Shown: positions 1 through 8,122 of the stretch, piece by piece | Layout of the letters: each line of letters begins with the position of its first letter | Position numbering within the stretch: the first letter of the stretch is position 1 | Assembly: GCA_902783205.1 (NCBI GenBank) | Contig: CACZQE010000131.1 | Span: forward strand, 1 to 8,936 | Direction of reading: 5' to 3' | Source: an uncultured Lachnospiraceae bacterium | Lineage (GTDB): Bacteria; Bacillota_A; Clostridia; Lachnospirales; Lachnospiraceae | Length of the DNA stretch: 8,936 nt | The notes under the pieces: model-generated | The model's input: the letters and a program-made list of their open reading frames with translations, nothing else | Databases searched by the model: none | What the model was told of the DNA's origin: nothing | Position numbers and translations under genes: made by a program

Positions 1-309
1 CATCTTTACAAAGGAAATATCGTCGTGATCGAGACCAACAACAGGGCACAGGTAAACGGCAGGTATGTAGGTAAGAAAGTAACGAAATGGGCCGGATCAA
101 AGCACACCATGGTCCTTCTGGGTATGACAGACACAGGCAAGGTCATTGTGGCGGACAGTTCACACCGCCCCTGGGCCGGCAGCATGCAGAGAGTCAAGCT
201 GGGTAATCTGGAAGAAATCGTTAAATACATGATACCCTGCAAGAATAATAAGAAGTATATGTATTATCATAAGCTGGTCGACAGCGGCGGATATATTCTC
301 GTAAACTGA
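1..309 (+). CDS. C-terminal part of a probable C39-like (papain-fold) cysteine peptidase, 5' end outside window
   Basis: The frame is open from the first base and ends at TGA 307-309, so 102 C-terminal residues are visible. The GTG at 25 is probably internal, because the frame continues upstream of it and has no ribosome binding site there. The segment [20 protein letters not shown] followed by ADSS resembles the catalytic His strand and the following Asp/Asn strand of peptidase C39-like domains (usual form: G-H-x-hydrophobic-L-x-G, then a short turn, then V-x-D-P/S). The nucleophilic Cys would lie upstream, outside the window, so activity cannot be judged. The C terminus is Lys/Tyr rich and ends GGYILVN. 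No signal peptide can be assessed. glnS begins 16 bases after the stop, so the two may share a transcript. The family call comes from a short motif match and is tentative; a non-catalytic structural domain is possible. Confidence 0.5.
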   Translation, partial: HLYKGNIVVIETNNRAQVNGRYVGKKVTKWAGSKHTMVLLGMTDTGKVIVADSSHRPWAGSMQRVKLGNLEEIVKYMIPCKNNKKYMYYHKLVDSGGYILVN

Positions 310-325
310 TCTGGGAGAGACTAAT

Positions 326-2047
326 ATGAAGGAAGAGTTAAAAACAAAAGAAGTAAAGGAAACTGCTCCGGTAAATGAAAGCCAGGAAGAAAAAGTCTCC
401 AGGAATTTTATAGAGCAGGCCATTGACCAGGATCTGGCCGAAGGAGTCTATGACCATGTAATGACCCGTTTTCCGCCGGAACCCAACGGCTACCTTCATA
501 TCGGCCATGCCAAGTCCATCCTCTTAAATTACGGACTTGCACAGGAGTACGGCGGCAAGTTCAACCTCCGTTTTGACGATACCAACCCCACCAAGGAAAA
601 GGTTGAATTCGTGAAGTCCATTAAGAGCGACGTGGAGTGGCTGGGCGCTGATTATGAAGACAGGCTCTTTTTTGCTTCTGATTACTTTGAGAAAATGTAT
701 GAAGCGGCAGTCCTTCTTATTAAGAAAGGCAAGGCCTACGTCTGCGATCTGACTCCTGAGGAGATCCGGGCTTACAGAGGCACCCTGACCGAACCGGGTA
801 AGGAGAGCCCCTACAGAAACCGGACCGTGGAGGAGAATCTTGACCTCTTCCGCAGGATGAAAGAGGGAGAATTCCCGGATGGCAGCAGGGTACTGCGGGC
901 CAAAATCGACATGGCAGCCGGCAACATCAACATGCGTGATCCCATCCTCTACCGTGTGGCTCACATGACCCACCACAACACAGGAGACGAATGGTGCATT
1001 TATCCCATGTATGATTTCGCCCATCCCTTAGAGGATGCATTTGAGGGCGTGACCCATTCCATCTGTACATTGGAATTTGAAGACCACAGACCCTTATACG
1101 ACTGGGTGGTCCATGAAGTGGGCATCTTCGAGCAGCCGCCCCGCCAGATTGAATTTGCCAAAATGTACCTGACCAACGTGGTCACAGGTAAAAGATATAT
1201 CAAGAAACTTGTGGAAGATGGCATCGTGGACGGCTGGGACGATCCCCGCCTGGTAACCATCGCTGCTTTAAGGCGGCGGGGCTTTACACCCGAGTCCATC
1301 CGTACATTTATCGAACTGGCCGGCGTATCAAAGGCCCAGAGCTCAGTGGATTACGCCATGCTCGAGTTCTGCATCAGGGACGACTTAAAGCTTAAGAAAG
1401 CCCGCATGATGGCAGTCCTTGATCCGGTCAAAGTAGTTATCGACAATTATCCGGAAGGCCAGATCGAGTATCTGGACGCGGAGAATAACAAAGAAAATCC
1501 CGAACTCGGCAGCAGAAAGATCGCATTTGGAAGAGAACTCTACATAGAAAGAGAAGACTTCATGATCGATCCGCCGAAGAAGTATTTCCGCCTCTATCCC
1601 GGCAACGAAGTGAGGCTTATGAACGCCTACTTTGTCAAATGTACCGGCTACGAGACGGACGACGCGGGAAATATTACGCTGATTCACTGTACCTATGATC
1701 CCGAGACAAAGAGCGGCAGCGGATTTACCGGCCGGAAGGTAAAGGGCACCATCCACTGGGTATGCGCTGATGAGTGCGTCAAGGCACAGGTACGGCTATA
1801 TGAAAATATAGTAGATGAAGAAAAAGGTGTTTATAACGAGGACGGATCGATCAATCTCAATCCGGACTCCCTGACAGTACTGAATAACTGCCGTCTTGAA
1901 AAGGCTCTCGCTGATGTGGCACCATACGACAGCTTCCAGTTTGTCAGAAAGGGTTATTTCTGTGTTGACGCAAAGGACAGCACAGAAGATGCGCCGGTAT
2001 TCAACCGGATCGTCTCCATGAAGAGTTCCTTCAAATTAAAAAAATGA
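326..2047 (+). CDS. glnS: Glutaminyl-tRNA synthetase (class I), variant KMSKS loop
   Basis: Charges tRNA-Gln with glutamine in the cytoplasm using ATP. The protein has 573 residues, against about 554 in E. coli; the excess is mainly an N-terminal Lys/Glu-rich extension of roughly 18 residues. The Rossmann catalytic domain carries [15 protein letters not shown] (HIGH at 58-61), LRFDDTNP (81-88, glutamine/ATP contact region), YPMYDF and [17 protein letters not shown] (244-260). PPRQIEF (271-277) holds Gln274, the counterpart of E. coli Gln255. GWDDPR and [12 protein letters not shown] follow, then the anticodon-binding beta-barrels from about 360 to the end ([28 protein letters not shown]). The KMSKS position, MSK in E. 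coli, reads [11 protein letters not shown] here (285-295): Lys289 is kept but Met-Ser is replaced by Thr-Gly. There is no YqeY-like C-terminal fusion. The start is supported by GGGAG at 313-317, eight bases ahead. nfnA follows 46 bases downstream with no canonical terminator between. The identity is secure. Confidence 0.97.
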   Translation: MKEELKTKEVKETAPVNESQEEKVSRNFIEQAIDQDLAEGVYDHVMTRFPPEPNGYLHIGHAKSILLNYGLAQEYGGKFNLRFDDTNPTKEKVEFVKSIKSDVEWLGADYEDRLFFASDYFEKMYEAAVLLIKKGKAYVCDLTPEEIRAYRGTLTEPGKESPYRNRTVEENLDLFRRMKEGEFPDGSRVLRAKIDMAAGNINMRDPILYRVAHMTHHNTGDEWCIYPMYDFAHPLEDAFEGVTHSICTLEFEDHRPLYDWVVHEVGIFEQPPRQIEFAKMYLTNVVTGKRYIKKLVEDGIVDGWDDPRLVTIAALRRRGFTPESIRTFIELAGVSKAQSSVDYAMLEFCIRDDLKLKKARMMAVLDPVKVVIDNYPEGQIEYLDAENNKENPELGSRKIAFGRELYIEREDFMIDPPKKYFRLYPGNEVRLMNAYFVKCTGYETDDAGNITLIHCTYDPETKSGSGFTGRKVKGTIHWVCADECVKAQVRLYENIVDEEKGVYNEDGSINLNPDSLTVLNNCRLEKALADVAPYDSFQFVRKGYFCVDAKDSTEDAPVFNRIVSMKSSFKLKK

Positions 2048-2070
2048 TCAGTCATTAAGAATCTGATCAG
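2045..2070 (+). repeat. TGATCAG inverted/direct repeat in the glnS-nfnA spacer
   Basis: TGATCAG at 2045-2051 (overlapping the glnS stop codon) can pair with CTGATCA at 2063-2069, giving a 7-bp stem with an 11-base loop. The core TGATCA is itself palindromic, so TGATCAG also recurs directly at 2064-2070. No run of T follows, so it is not a standard intrinsic terminator. It could be a weak RNA processing or pausing hairpin, or chance. Confidence 0.4.
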
Positions 2071-2093
2071 GAGACAGGAAGCGAGGTATAAAG

Positions 2094-2927
2094 ATGTATA
2101 AGATTGTGAAAAAGCAGGTTCTCAACCAGGCCGTGGAGCTGATGGAAGTCCATGCGCCTTTCGTTGCGAGAAAATGCGAACCGGGACAGTTTGTCATTAT
2201 CCGTGTTGATGAGGACGGTGAACGTGTACCGCTTACCATCGCAGACTATGACCGGGAAAAAGAGACAGTAACCATTATCTATCAGGTTGTTGGATATTCC
2301 ACGACCCTGCTCTCCCGGAAAAAAGAGGGAGAATATATCCAGGACTTTGTCGGCCCCCTGGGCGTTCCGGCCAAGCTGGATAAAAAAGAGAAAAAAGTCA
2401 TCGGCGTAGCCGGCGGCGTTGGGGCAGCACCCCTTTATCCCCAGCTCAGAAAGCTGGCGGAGGAAGGAACCCACGTAGAAGTGATCATCGGCGGAAAGAG
2501 CAGCGAGTATGTACTCCTGGCTGACCGCTTCAGAGAGTTCTGCGATGCGGTCCATATCGCGACAGACGACGGCTCCGAGGGAACAAAAGGCTTTGTAACG
2601 ACAGTTCTTGCCGACATCCTTGAGAAGAACCGCGATGACTATGAAGAATGCATTGCCATCGGACCACTGATCATGATGAAAAATGTGGTAAAGGTGACCA
2701 GACCCTATGATCTCCACACCATGGTATCCCTCAACCCCATCATGATTGACGGAACCGGCATGTGCGGCGGCTGCCGTGTGACAGTAGGCGGAGAGACAAA
2801 GTTTGCCTGTGTTGACGGGCCGGACTTTGACGGATTCGAAGTTGACTTTGATGAATGCATGACCCGTCAGGGACTGTTCAGAGAAGAAGAACATCAGTGC
2901 AGAATCGGACTGGAGGGGGCGAAATAA
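2094..2927 (+). CDS. nfnA: NfnA, small FAD/[2Fe-2S] subunit of NADH-dependent reduced ferredoxin:NADP+ oxidoreductase
   Basis: With NfnB, this subunit forms a cytoplasmic flavin-based electron-bifurcating transhydrogenase coupling NADPH, NAD+ and ferredoxin. The 277-residue length fits the family. The N-terminal beta-barrel FAD domain has the flavin motif ERVPLTIADYD (43-53). The NAD(H) Rossmann part shows GVAGGVGAAPLYPQLRKL (104-121). The C-terminal cluster segment DGTGMCGGCRV...FACVDGPDFDG supplies Cys224, Cys227 and Cys239, plus Asp219 at the position where Thermotoga NfnA uses an aspartate as an unusual [2Fe-2S] ligand. Homologues are often annotated as sulfide/dihydroorotate dehydrogenase-like FAD/NAD-binding protein. 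PyrK is related, but a partner NfnB gene adjoins here and no pyrD is seen. GAGGT at 2083-2087 supports the ATG. The stop overlaps the nfnB start by one base (TAATG), suggesting translational coupling and equal subunit supply. Confidence 0.93.
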   Translation: MYKIVKKQVLNQAVELMEVHAPFVARKCEPGQFVIIRVDEDGERVPLTIADYDREKETVTIIYQVVGYSTTLLSRKKEGEYIQDFVGPLGVPAKLDKKEKKVIGVAGGVGAAPLYPQLRKLAEEGTHVEVIIGGKSSEYVLLADRFREFCDAVHIATDDGSEGTKGFVTTVLADILEKNRDDYEECIAIGPLIMMKNVVKVTRPYDLHTMVSLNPIMIDGTGMCGGCRVTVGGETKFACVDGPDFDGFEVDFDECMTRQGLFREEEHQCRIGLEGAK

Positions 2928-4321
2928 TGGCAAAGAAGAACATGAGTCTTACAAAGGTCCCGATGCCTGAGCAGGCACCGGATGTGCGTAATAAGAATTT
3001 TAACGAAGTAGCACTGGGATATACTGCAGAGATGGCCATGGAAGAAGCAGGACGCTGCCTTAACTGCAAGCACAGACCCTGCATGGAAGGCTGTCCCGTC
3101 AACGTACCCATTCCCGGCTTTATCGAGAAGGTAGCAGAAGGAGACTTCGAGGCTGCCTATGAAATCATCACCAGCGAAAATGCCCTCCCGGCTATCTGCG
3201 GCAGAGTCTGCCCCCAGGAGAACCAGTGTGAAGGCAAATGTGTCCGCGGCATCAAGGGTGAACCCGTGGGCATCGGACGTATGGAGCGCTTTGTGGCAGA
3301 CTACCACATGGCAAATGCCGTACCCGCTGAGGTAAAGATTGAGAAAAACGGCAAAAAGGTCGCAGTAGTAGGATCCGGCCCCGCAGGAATCACCTGCGCA
3401 GGCGAGCTGATCAAAAAGGGCTATGACGTGACCGTATTTGAAGCTCTCCACAAACCGGGCGGAGTATTAAGCTACGGAATTCCTGAATTCCGTCTGCCCA
3501 AAGACCTGGTGGCAAGAGAAATCAAGACAGTGGAAGACCTTGGCGTAGATATTCAGACCAACGTTATCGTAGGACGTTCCATCACTATTGATGAGCTGAT
3601 GGAAGAAGGATATGACGCAGTCTTTGTAGGAAGCGGAGCAGGACTCCCCAGATTCCTCAATATCCCCGGAGAGAACCTTCTTGGCGTATATTCCGCCAAT
3701 GAGTTCCTCACCCGCGTAAACCTCATGAAAGGATATAAATTCCCCGAGGTACCCACGCCTGTCAAGCTTGGCAAACGTGTAGCAGTCGTAGGCGCCGGCA
3801 ACGTAGCCATGGACGCAGCCAGAACAGCAAAGCGTCTGGGCGCTGAAGAAGTCTACATCGTGTACAGAAGAAGCGAGGAAGAAGCACCGGCAAGACTGGA
3901 AGAGCTTCATCATGCCAAAGAGGAAGGCATCATCTTCCGCTTCCTCAACAATCCCTGCCGGATCCTGGGCGACGAAAAAGGCTGGGTAAAAGGCATGGAA
4001 ATCATCAAACAGGAGCTGGGTGAGCCGGACGCATCCGGAAGAAGACGCCCGGTACCCATCGAAGGTTCCAACTACACCATCGATGTTGAAACTGTCATCA
4101 TCGCCATCGGACAGAGCCCCAACCCCCTGATCCGTCAGACCACACCTGGTCTTGATACACAGCGCTGGGGCGGCATCATCGTCAATGAGGAAACCATGGA
4201 ATCCTCCAAGGAGAACGTATATGCAGGCGGAGACACCGTAACAGGCGCCGCAACCGTAATCCTGGCCATGGGAGCAGGCAAAAAAGCAGCCCGCGCCATC
4301 GACGAAAAGTTATCAAAATAA
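2927..4321 (+). CDS. nfnB: NfnB, large subunit of the electron-bifurcating transhydrogenase (glutamate synthase small-subunit-like)
   Basis: The 464-residue partner of NfnA carries the bifurcating FAD, the NADPH site and the iron-sulfur clusters that pass electrons to ferredoxin. The N-terminal alpha-helical ferredoxin-like domain (about 25-130) has eight cysteines in two sets: RCLNCKHRPCMEGC (Cys44, 47, 52, 56) and CGRVCPQENQCEGKC (Cys91, 95, 101, 105). The FAD Rossmann motif is KVAVVGSGPAGITCAGEL (144-161), followed by PGGVLSYGIPEFRLPK (177-192). The NADPH Rossmann motif is RVAVVGAGNVAMDAART (284-300), with VYRRS (312-316) fitting the NADPH 2'-phosphate region. The FAD tail motif is VYAGGDTVTGAATVILAMG (431-449). 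The start at 2927 was chosen over an upstream in-frame ATG at 2855 because GGAGGGGG (2912-2919) lies just ahead and the earlier start would sit deep inside nfnA. Databases often label such proteins NADPH-dependent glutamate synthase (gltA), but the nfnA neighbour and absence of a gltB-like large subunit favour NfnB. Confidence 0.93.
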   Translation: MAKKNMSLTKVPMPEQAPDVRNKNFNEVALGYTAEMAMEEAGRCLNCKHRPCMEGCPVNVPIPGFIEKVAEGDFEAAYEIITSENALPAICGRVCPQENQCEGKCVRGIKGEPVGIGRMERFVADYHMANAVPAEVKIEKNGKKVAVVGSGPAGITCAGELIKKGYDVTVFEALHKPGGVLSYGIPEFRLPKDLVAREIKTVEDLGVDIQTNVIVGRSITIDELMEEGYDAVFVGSGAGLPRFLNIPGENLLGVYSANEFLTRVNLMKGYKFPEVPTPVKLGKRVAVVGAGNVAMDAARTAKRLGAEEVYIVYRRSEEEAPARLEELHHAKEEGIIFRFLNNPCRILGDEKGWVKGMEIIKQELGEPDASGRRRPVPIEGSNYTIDVETVIIAIGQSPNPLIRQTTPGLDTQRWGGIIVNEETMESSKENVYAGGDTVTGAATVILAMGAGKKAARAIDEKLSK

Positions 4322-4330
4322 AAAGAATAC

Positions 4331-4366
4331 AAAGCTTCGCGGACCAGAACCGCGAAGCTTTTGTTT
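4331..4366 (+). terminator. Intrinsic terminator after nfnB
   Basis: AAAGCTTCGCGG (4331-4342) pairs perfectly with CCGCGAAGCTTT (4350-4361), a 12-bp stem with a 7-base loop. The T-rich tail TTTTGTTT runs over 4359-4366. It begins 10 bases after the nfnB stop, so it closes the transcript carrying nfnAB, and probably glnS. Confidence 0.93.
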
Positions 4367-4389
4367 ATTATCCTACTTATTAAATGGAA

Positions 4390-4463
4390 AAAACTTAAAA
4401 ACTTTCTTTTTGTCTCATTGACAAAAATATTTTTCTTTGTTAACATAACTAACTATATATAGT
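4390..4463 (+). promoter_or_regulatory. guaB promoter with UP-like tract, extended -10 and palindrome at the start point
   Basis: A perfect -35 TTGACA lies at 4418-4423 and a -10 TAACAT at 4441-4446, with a 17-base spacer. TG at 4438-4439 makes an extended -10. Upstream, 4390-4412 is almost pure A then T, including the repeated AAAACTT (4390-4396 and 4398-4404), in the position expected of an UP element. The inferred start is near 4453. The perfect palindrome ACTATATATAGT (4452-4463) sits on that start point and could be an operator. It is the only good promoter between the nfnB terminator and guaB, implying an untranslated leader of about 85 bases. That leader is purine rich, and I see no purine-riboswitch fold in it. 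Confidence 0.8.
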
Positions 4464-4531
4464 AGAAAAAAGTATACAAAGAAAAGGACAGACACAGTTT
4501 AAGAGAGGCACAAACAAGAGAAAGGATTTGA

Positions 4532-5995
<1,464 letters not shown>

Positions 5996-6033
5996 CAGTA
6001 ATTACGACAGATCATAGAAAGAAAAGACACAGC

Positions 6034-6079
6034 AAAGACCGATGTTTCCCAGAAAAAGCGGGGAGGCGTCGGTCTTTTT
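6034..6079 (+). terminator. Intrinsic terminator after guaB
   Basis: AAAGACCGATG (6034-6044) pairs with CGTCGGTCTTT (6067-6077) with one G-U pair. The helix can extend inward through two U-G pairs and TCCC/GGGA (6047-6050 with 6061-6064), leaving a 10-base loop. TTTTT at 6075-6079 forms the tail. It starts 38 bases after the guaB stop. An in-frame ATG of the next gene at 6042 lies inside this hairpin, which argues against that ATG as a real start. Confidence 0.9.
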
Positions 6080-6123
6080 GCATTTGTCGCGGCGAATGGG
6101 GCGGCTATTTCTGTGTTTTATGA

Positions 6124-6147
6124 GAAAACTGTTTCAGTTTTCGAAAC
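6124..6147 (+). repeat. Inverted repeat ahead of the amidase gene
   Basis: GAAAACTG (6124-6131) and CAGTTTTC (6135-6142) form a perfect 8-bp inverted repeat around TTT. It overlaps a second palindrome, TTTCGAAA (6139-6146). With a guaB terminator upstream and the amidase start at 6213, it lies where an operator or leader hairpin could be. No T-run follows, so it is not a terminator. A TATAAA at 6168-6173 could be a -10 element, but no matching -35 is seen at 16-18 bases, so I do not call a promoter. Confidence 0.45.
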
Positions 6148-6212
6148 CTGAAGAATACAGACACTCATATAAAGCTTTAATCATACAAAACGTATTAACA
6201 GGACATCACTTC

Positions 6213-6899
6213 ATGAAAAAACAAGGTAAAAAGAAAAAGTCCTCAAGAGCAGAACGGCAAAAGCTTTTGCACATCCTTGCCTCAATCCTGGTCATTTCTT
6301 TCCTCCTGGTCATCCTGAGAAATAATCTGACCGACGGAAATCTGACCGGACGCAGATCCGGCAGTCAAAATGGCGGGGCAGGCCGGGTTCCTTCTATTGA
6401 AAAGCCGGAGATCAAAGAGGATTTTCTTACTAAAAATAAATACAGCCGGCCGGGGAAGATCCTGCGCAAGGTGGACGGAATCGTCGTTCACTATGTGGCC
6501 AATCCGGGCTCGACGGCACAGGATAACAGAGATTATTTCGAGGGTCTGGCAAAGACAAAAGAGAGGAAGGCCAGCAGCCACTTTCTGATCGGTCTTGACG
6601 GAGAGATCATTCAGTGTATTCCCCTAAAAGAGATGGCTTACTGTTCCAACCAGGCCAACACCCATACCATTTCGGTGGAATGCTGCCATCCAAAAAAAGA
6701 CGGGAAGTTCAGTGATAAGACCTATGCTTCCCTGGTGGACCTTGTCAGCTGGCTCTGTGACACTTACGGGCTTACGGAAGAGGACGTTATTAGACATTAT
6801 GATGTTACCGGTAAAATCTGCCCCAAATATTTTGTAGATCACCCTGATTCCTGGGATTCTTTCAGAGAAGATATCAAAAGCAGACTTGCGAATCAGTAA
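6213..6899 (+). CDS. Membrane-anchored N-acetylmuramoyl-L-alanine amidase (Amidase_2, T7-lysozyme/PGRP type)
   Basis: Predicted zinc hydrolase cutting the MurNAc-L-Ala bond of peptidoglycan outside the membrane. From the chosen ATG it has 228 residues: a Lys/Arg-rich cytoplasmic start (1-17), one membrane segment (about 18-36, LLHILASILVISFLLVILR), a Gly/Ser/Asn-rich linker (37-65) and the amidase domain (about 80-225). Expected zinc ligands are His93 (IVVHYVANPGS), His195 (IRHYDVTGK) and Cys203 (GKICPKYF). The Lys201-x-Cys203 pair matches the Lys128/Cys130 arrangement of T7 lysozyme, while AmpD uses Asp there. Further matches are SSHFLIGLDGEIIQCIP (121-137) and TISVECCHP (152-160). Start 6213 is preferred because AGGA (6200-6203) lies nine bases ahead and it leads straight into the positive-inside anchor; the longest-frame ATG at 6042 is inside the guaB terminator. 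A cleavable signal peptide instead of an anchor is possible, but I see no clear cleavage site. Likely roles are wall turnover or sporulation/germination; the sequence does not decide. Confidence 0.88.
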   Translation: MKKQGKKKKSSRAERQKLLHILASILVISFLLVILRNNLTDGNLTGRRSGSQNGGAGRVPSIEKPEIKEDFLTKNKYSRPGKILRKVDGIVVHYVANPGSTAQDNRDYFEGLAKTKERKASSHFLIGLDGEIIQCIPLKEMAYCSNQANTHTISVECCHPKKDGKFSDKTYASLVDLVSWLCDTYGLTEEDVIRHYDVTGKICPKYFVDHPDSWDSFREDIKSRLANQ

Positions 6900-6914
6900 A
6901 AAATGCGATATTAT
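6886..6914 (+). promoter_or_regulatory. Candidate leuB promoter (competes with the leader-peptide reading)
   Basis: TTGCGA (6886-6891, 4 of 6 consensus bases) and TATTAT (6909-6914, 5 of 6) are 17 bases apart. The start point would be near 6921, giving leuB a leader of about 100 bases containing the 6943-6981 hairpin. The -35 lies inside the last amidase codons. If this is the only promoter, the small frame starting at 6903 cannot be translated from its ATG. Confidence 0.35.
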
Positions 6915-7010
6915 ATTAAATTGTTATTACTTGAAGGATTTGATCCCTTTCCATGCAGGAAACGGCTTTTGGAAAAGGGATTTGATAAGGACATAAGTCA
7001 AGAAAAGTGA
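6903..7010 (+). CDS. Possible leucine leader peptide upstream of leuB
   Basis: A 35-codon frame runs from ATG 6903 to TGA 7008-7010, ending nine bases before the leuB ATG. It begins MRYYIKLLLLEGF: codons 7-10 (TTG TTA TTA CTT, 6921-6932) are four consecutive leucines. Two more, CTT TTG, lie at 6966-6971, so 6 of 35 residues are Leu. This is the usual look of a leader peptide sensing charged tRNA-Leu ahead of a leucine gene. Immediately after the Leu run come mutually exclusive RNA pairings (6934-6939 with 6943-6949, versus 6943-6952 with 6971-6981). Weak points: there is no clear ribosome binding site, although ATG 6903 is three bases after the amidase stop and could be reached by reinitiation. 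No U-tailed attenuator is visible. A promoter-like pair at 6886-6914 would start RNA after this ATG. The frame equals that of the amidase gene, so it could also be an untranslated tail. Confidence 0.35.
   Translation: MRYYIKLLLLEGFDPFPCRKRLLEKGFDKDISQEK
6943..6981 (+). promoter_or_regulatory. Leader hairpin upstream of leuB
   Basis: ATCCCTTTCC (6943-6952) pairs with GGAAAAGGGAT (6971-6981), ten base pairs with one bulged A and an 18-base loop. The left arm can instead fold back on AAGGAT (6934-6939) through a three-base loop with one bulged C. GGATTTGAT occurs twice (6936-6944 and 6978-6986), 42 bases apart and in the same frame of the small open frame, where it encodes GFD twice. No run of T follows, so it is not by itself an intrinsic terminator, and it ends well before the leuB ribosome binding site (7009-7013). 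Confidence 0.6.
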
Positions 7011-7019
7011 GGGTATATT

Positions 7020-8102
7020 ATGAGCTATAAGATCGGCCTGATTCGCGGTGACGGAATCGGCCCGGAAATCATCGAACAGGCAGTAAAAGTGCTGGATCAG
7101 GCAGCGGAAAAGTTTGGCTTCAGCCTTACTTATACCGATATTCTGCTGGGTGGAGCATCCATTGACGCTACCGGAAAGCCTCTGACGGATGAGGCGATTG
7201 AAACTGCAAAAGCATGTGATGCAGTCCTGATGGGATCCATCGGTGGTGACGCTGCTACTTCTCCCTGGTATAAGCTGCCGGCTAATCTTAGACCGGAGGC
7301 CGGCCTTCTGGGCATCAGAAAGGCACTGGGCCTCTTTGCCAACCTTCGCCCGGCTTATCTTTATAAAGAACTTAAAAGAGCCTGTCCTTTAAGAGACGAG
7401 ATCATCGGGGACGGCTTCGACCTGATCGTTGTACGTGAACTTACAGGCGGCCTTTACTTTGGCGCCCGCTCTACAAAAGAAGAGAACGGCCTTGTTACTG
7501 CTGTCGATACATTAACTTATAATGAAAACGAGATCCGCAGAATTGCAAAGCGTGGATTTGAAATCGCTTTAAAGAGAAGGAAAAAGGTTACAAGCGTTGA
7601 TAAGGCCAACGTCCTTGATTCCTCCAGACTGTGGAGAAAGATCGTGGAAGAAGTGGCAGCAGACTATCCCGAGGTAACCCTTGAGAATATGCTGGTTGAC
7701 AACTGCGCAATGCAGCTGGTCCGCGATCCCAAGCAGTTTGATGTTATTCTGACTGAGAACATGTTCGGCGACATCCTTTCCGATGAAGCCAGCATGGTTA
7801 CCGGCTCCATCGGCATGCTTTCTTCTGCCAGCTTAAGAGAGGACAGTTTCGGACTCTATGAGCCCAGCCACGGATCCGCTCCGGATATTGCAGGTCAGGA
7901 TCTTGCCAACCCCATTGCCACCATCCTTTCCGCATCCATGATGCTGCGGTATTCTCTGGATCTTGCAGAGGCAGCTGACGCCATGGACGCAGCAGTGGAG
8001 AAGGTACTGGAAGACGGCTACAGAACTGTGGATATCATGTCCGAAGGCATGACTAAAGTAGGAACTAAGGAGATGGGAGATCTCATCGCCGAGAGATTAT
8101 AG
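7020..8102 (+). CDS. leuB: 3-isopropylmalate dehydrogenase
   Basis: Oxidatively decarboxylates 3-isopropylmalate to 2-oxoisocaproate with NAD+, the third step of leucine synthesis in the cytoplasm. The 360-residue length is typical. Family motifs are [13 protein letters not shown] (5-17), [17 protein letters not shown] (96-112, with substrate-binding Arg100 and Arg110), [10 protein letters not shown] (139-148, with Arg139 and Tyr146), [14 protein letters not shown] (193-206, catalytic Lys195), VDNCAMQLV (226-234, metal ligand Asp227), [13 protein letters not shown] (246-258, Asp251 and Asp255) and [18 protein letters not shown] (281-298, NAD+ site). The [10 protein letters not shown] helix marks isopropylmalate rather than isocitrate or tartrate as substrate. 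GAGGG at 7009-7013 is six bases before the ATG. ilvD follows 20 bases after the stop, indicating an operon for branched-chain amino acids. leuA, leuC and leuD are not in the window. Regulation may involve the leader region at 6903-7010. Confidence 0.97.
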   Translation: MSYKIGLIRGDGIGPEIIEQAVKVLDQAAEKFGFSLTYTDILLGGASIDATGKPLTDEAIETAKACDAVLMGSIGGDAATSPWYKLPANLRPEAGLLGIRKALGLFANLRPAYLYKELKRACPLRDEIIGDGFDLIVVRELTGGLYFGARSTKEENGLVTAVDTLTYNENEIRRIAKRGFEIALKRRKKVTSVDKANVLDSSRLWRKIVEEVAADYPEVTLENMLVDNCAMQLVRDPKQFDVILTENMFGDILSDEASMVTGSIGMLSSASLREDSFGLYEPSHGSAPDIAGQDLANPIATILSASMMLRYSLDLAEAADAMDAAVEKVLEDGYRTVDIMSEGMTKVGTKEMGDLIAERL

Positions 8103-8122
8103 ATTTCAGGAGGGAATGAATT

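Noticed and set aside
2045..2093. Intrinsic terminator between glnS and nfnA
   Set aside because: The 7-bp TGATCAG stem is not followed by a T-run, so read-through into nfnAB is more likely.
2855..2926. nfnB starting at ATG 2855
   Set aside because: It would overlap nfnA by more than 70 bases and add residues without family character. The strong GGAGGGGG before 2927 and the TAATG overlap fit the later start.
2067..2933. Long antisense open frame opposite nfnA (also others opposite glnS, nfnB and guaB)
   Set aside because: No recognisable domain, and each is fully opposite a well-supported gene. Such frames are expected from the codon bias of the + strand genes.
6042..6212. A 57-residue N-terminal extension of the amidase from ATG 6042
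   Set aside because: That ATG lies within the guaB terminator hairpin and has no ribosome binding site. ATG 6213 has AGGA at good spacing and leads directly into a normal membrane anchor.
6900..7019. T-box leader upstream of leuB
   Set aside because: The conserved T-box antiterminator sequence and a following U-tailed terminator are absent, and the stretch is too short for a standard T-box.
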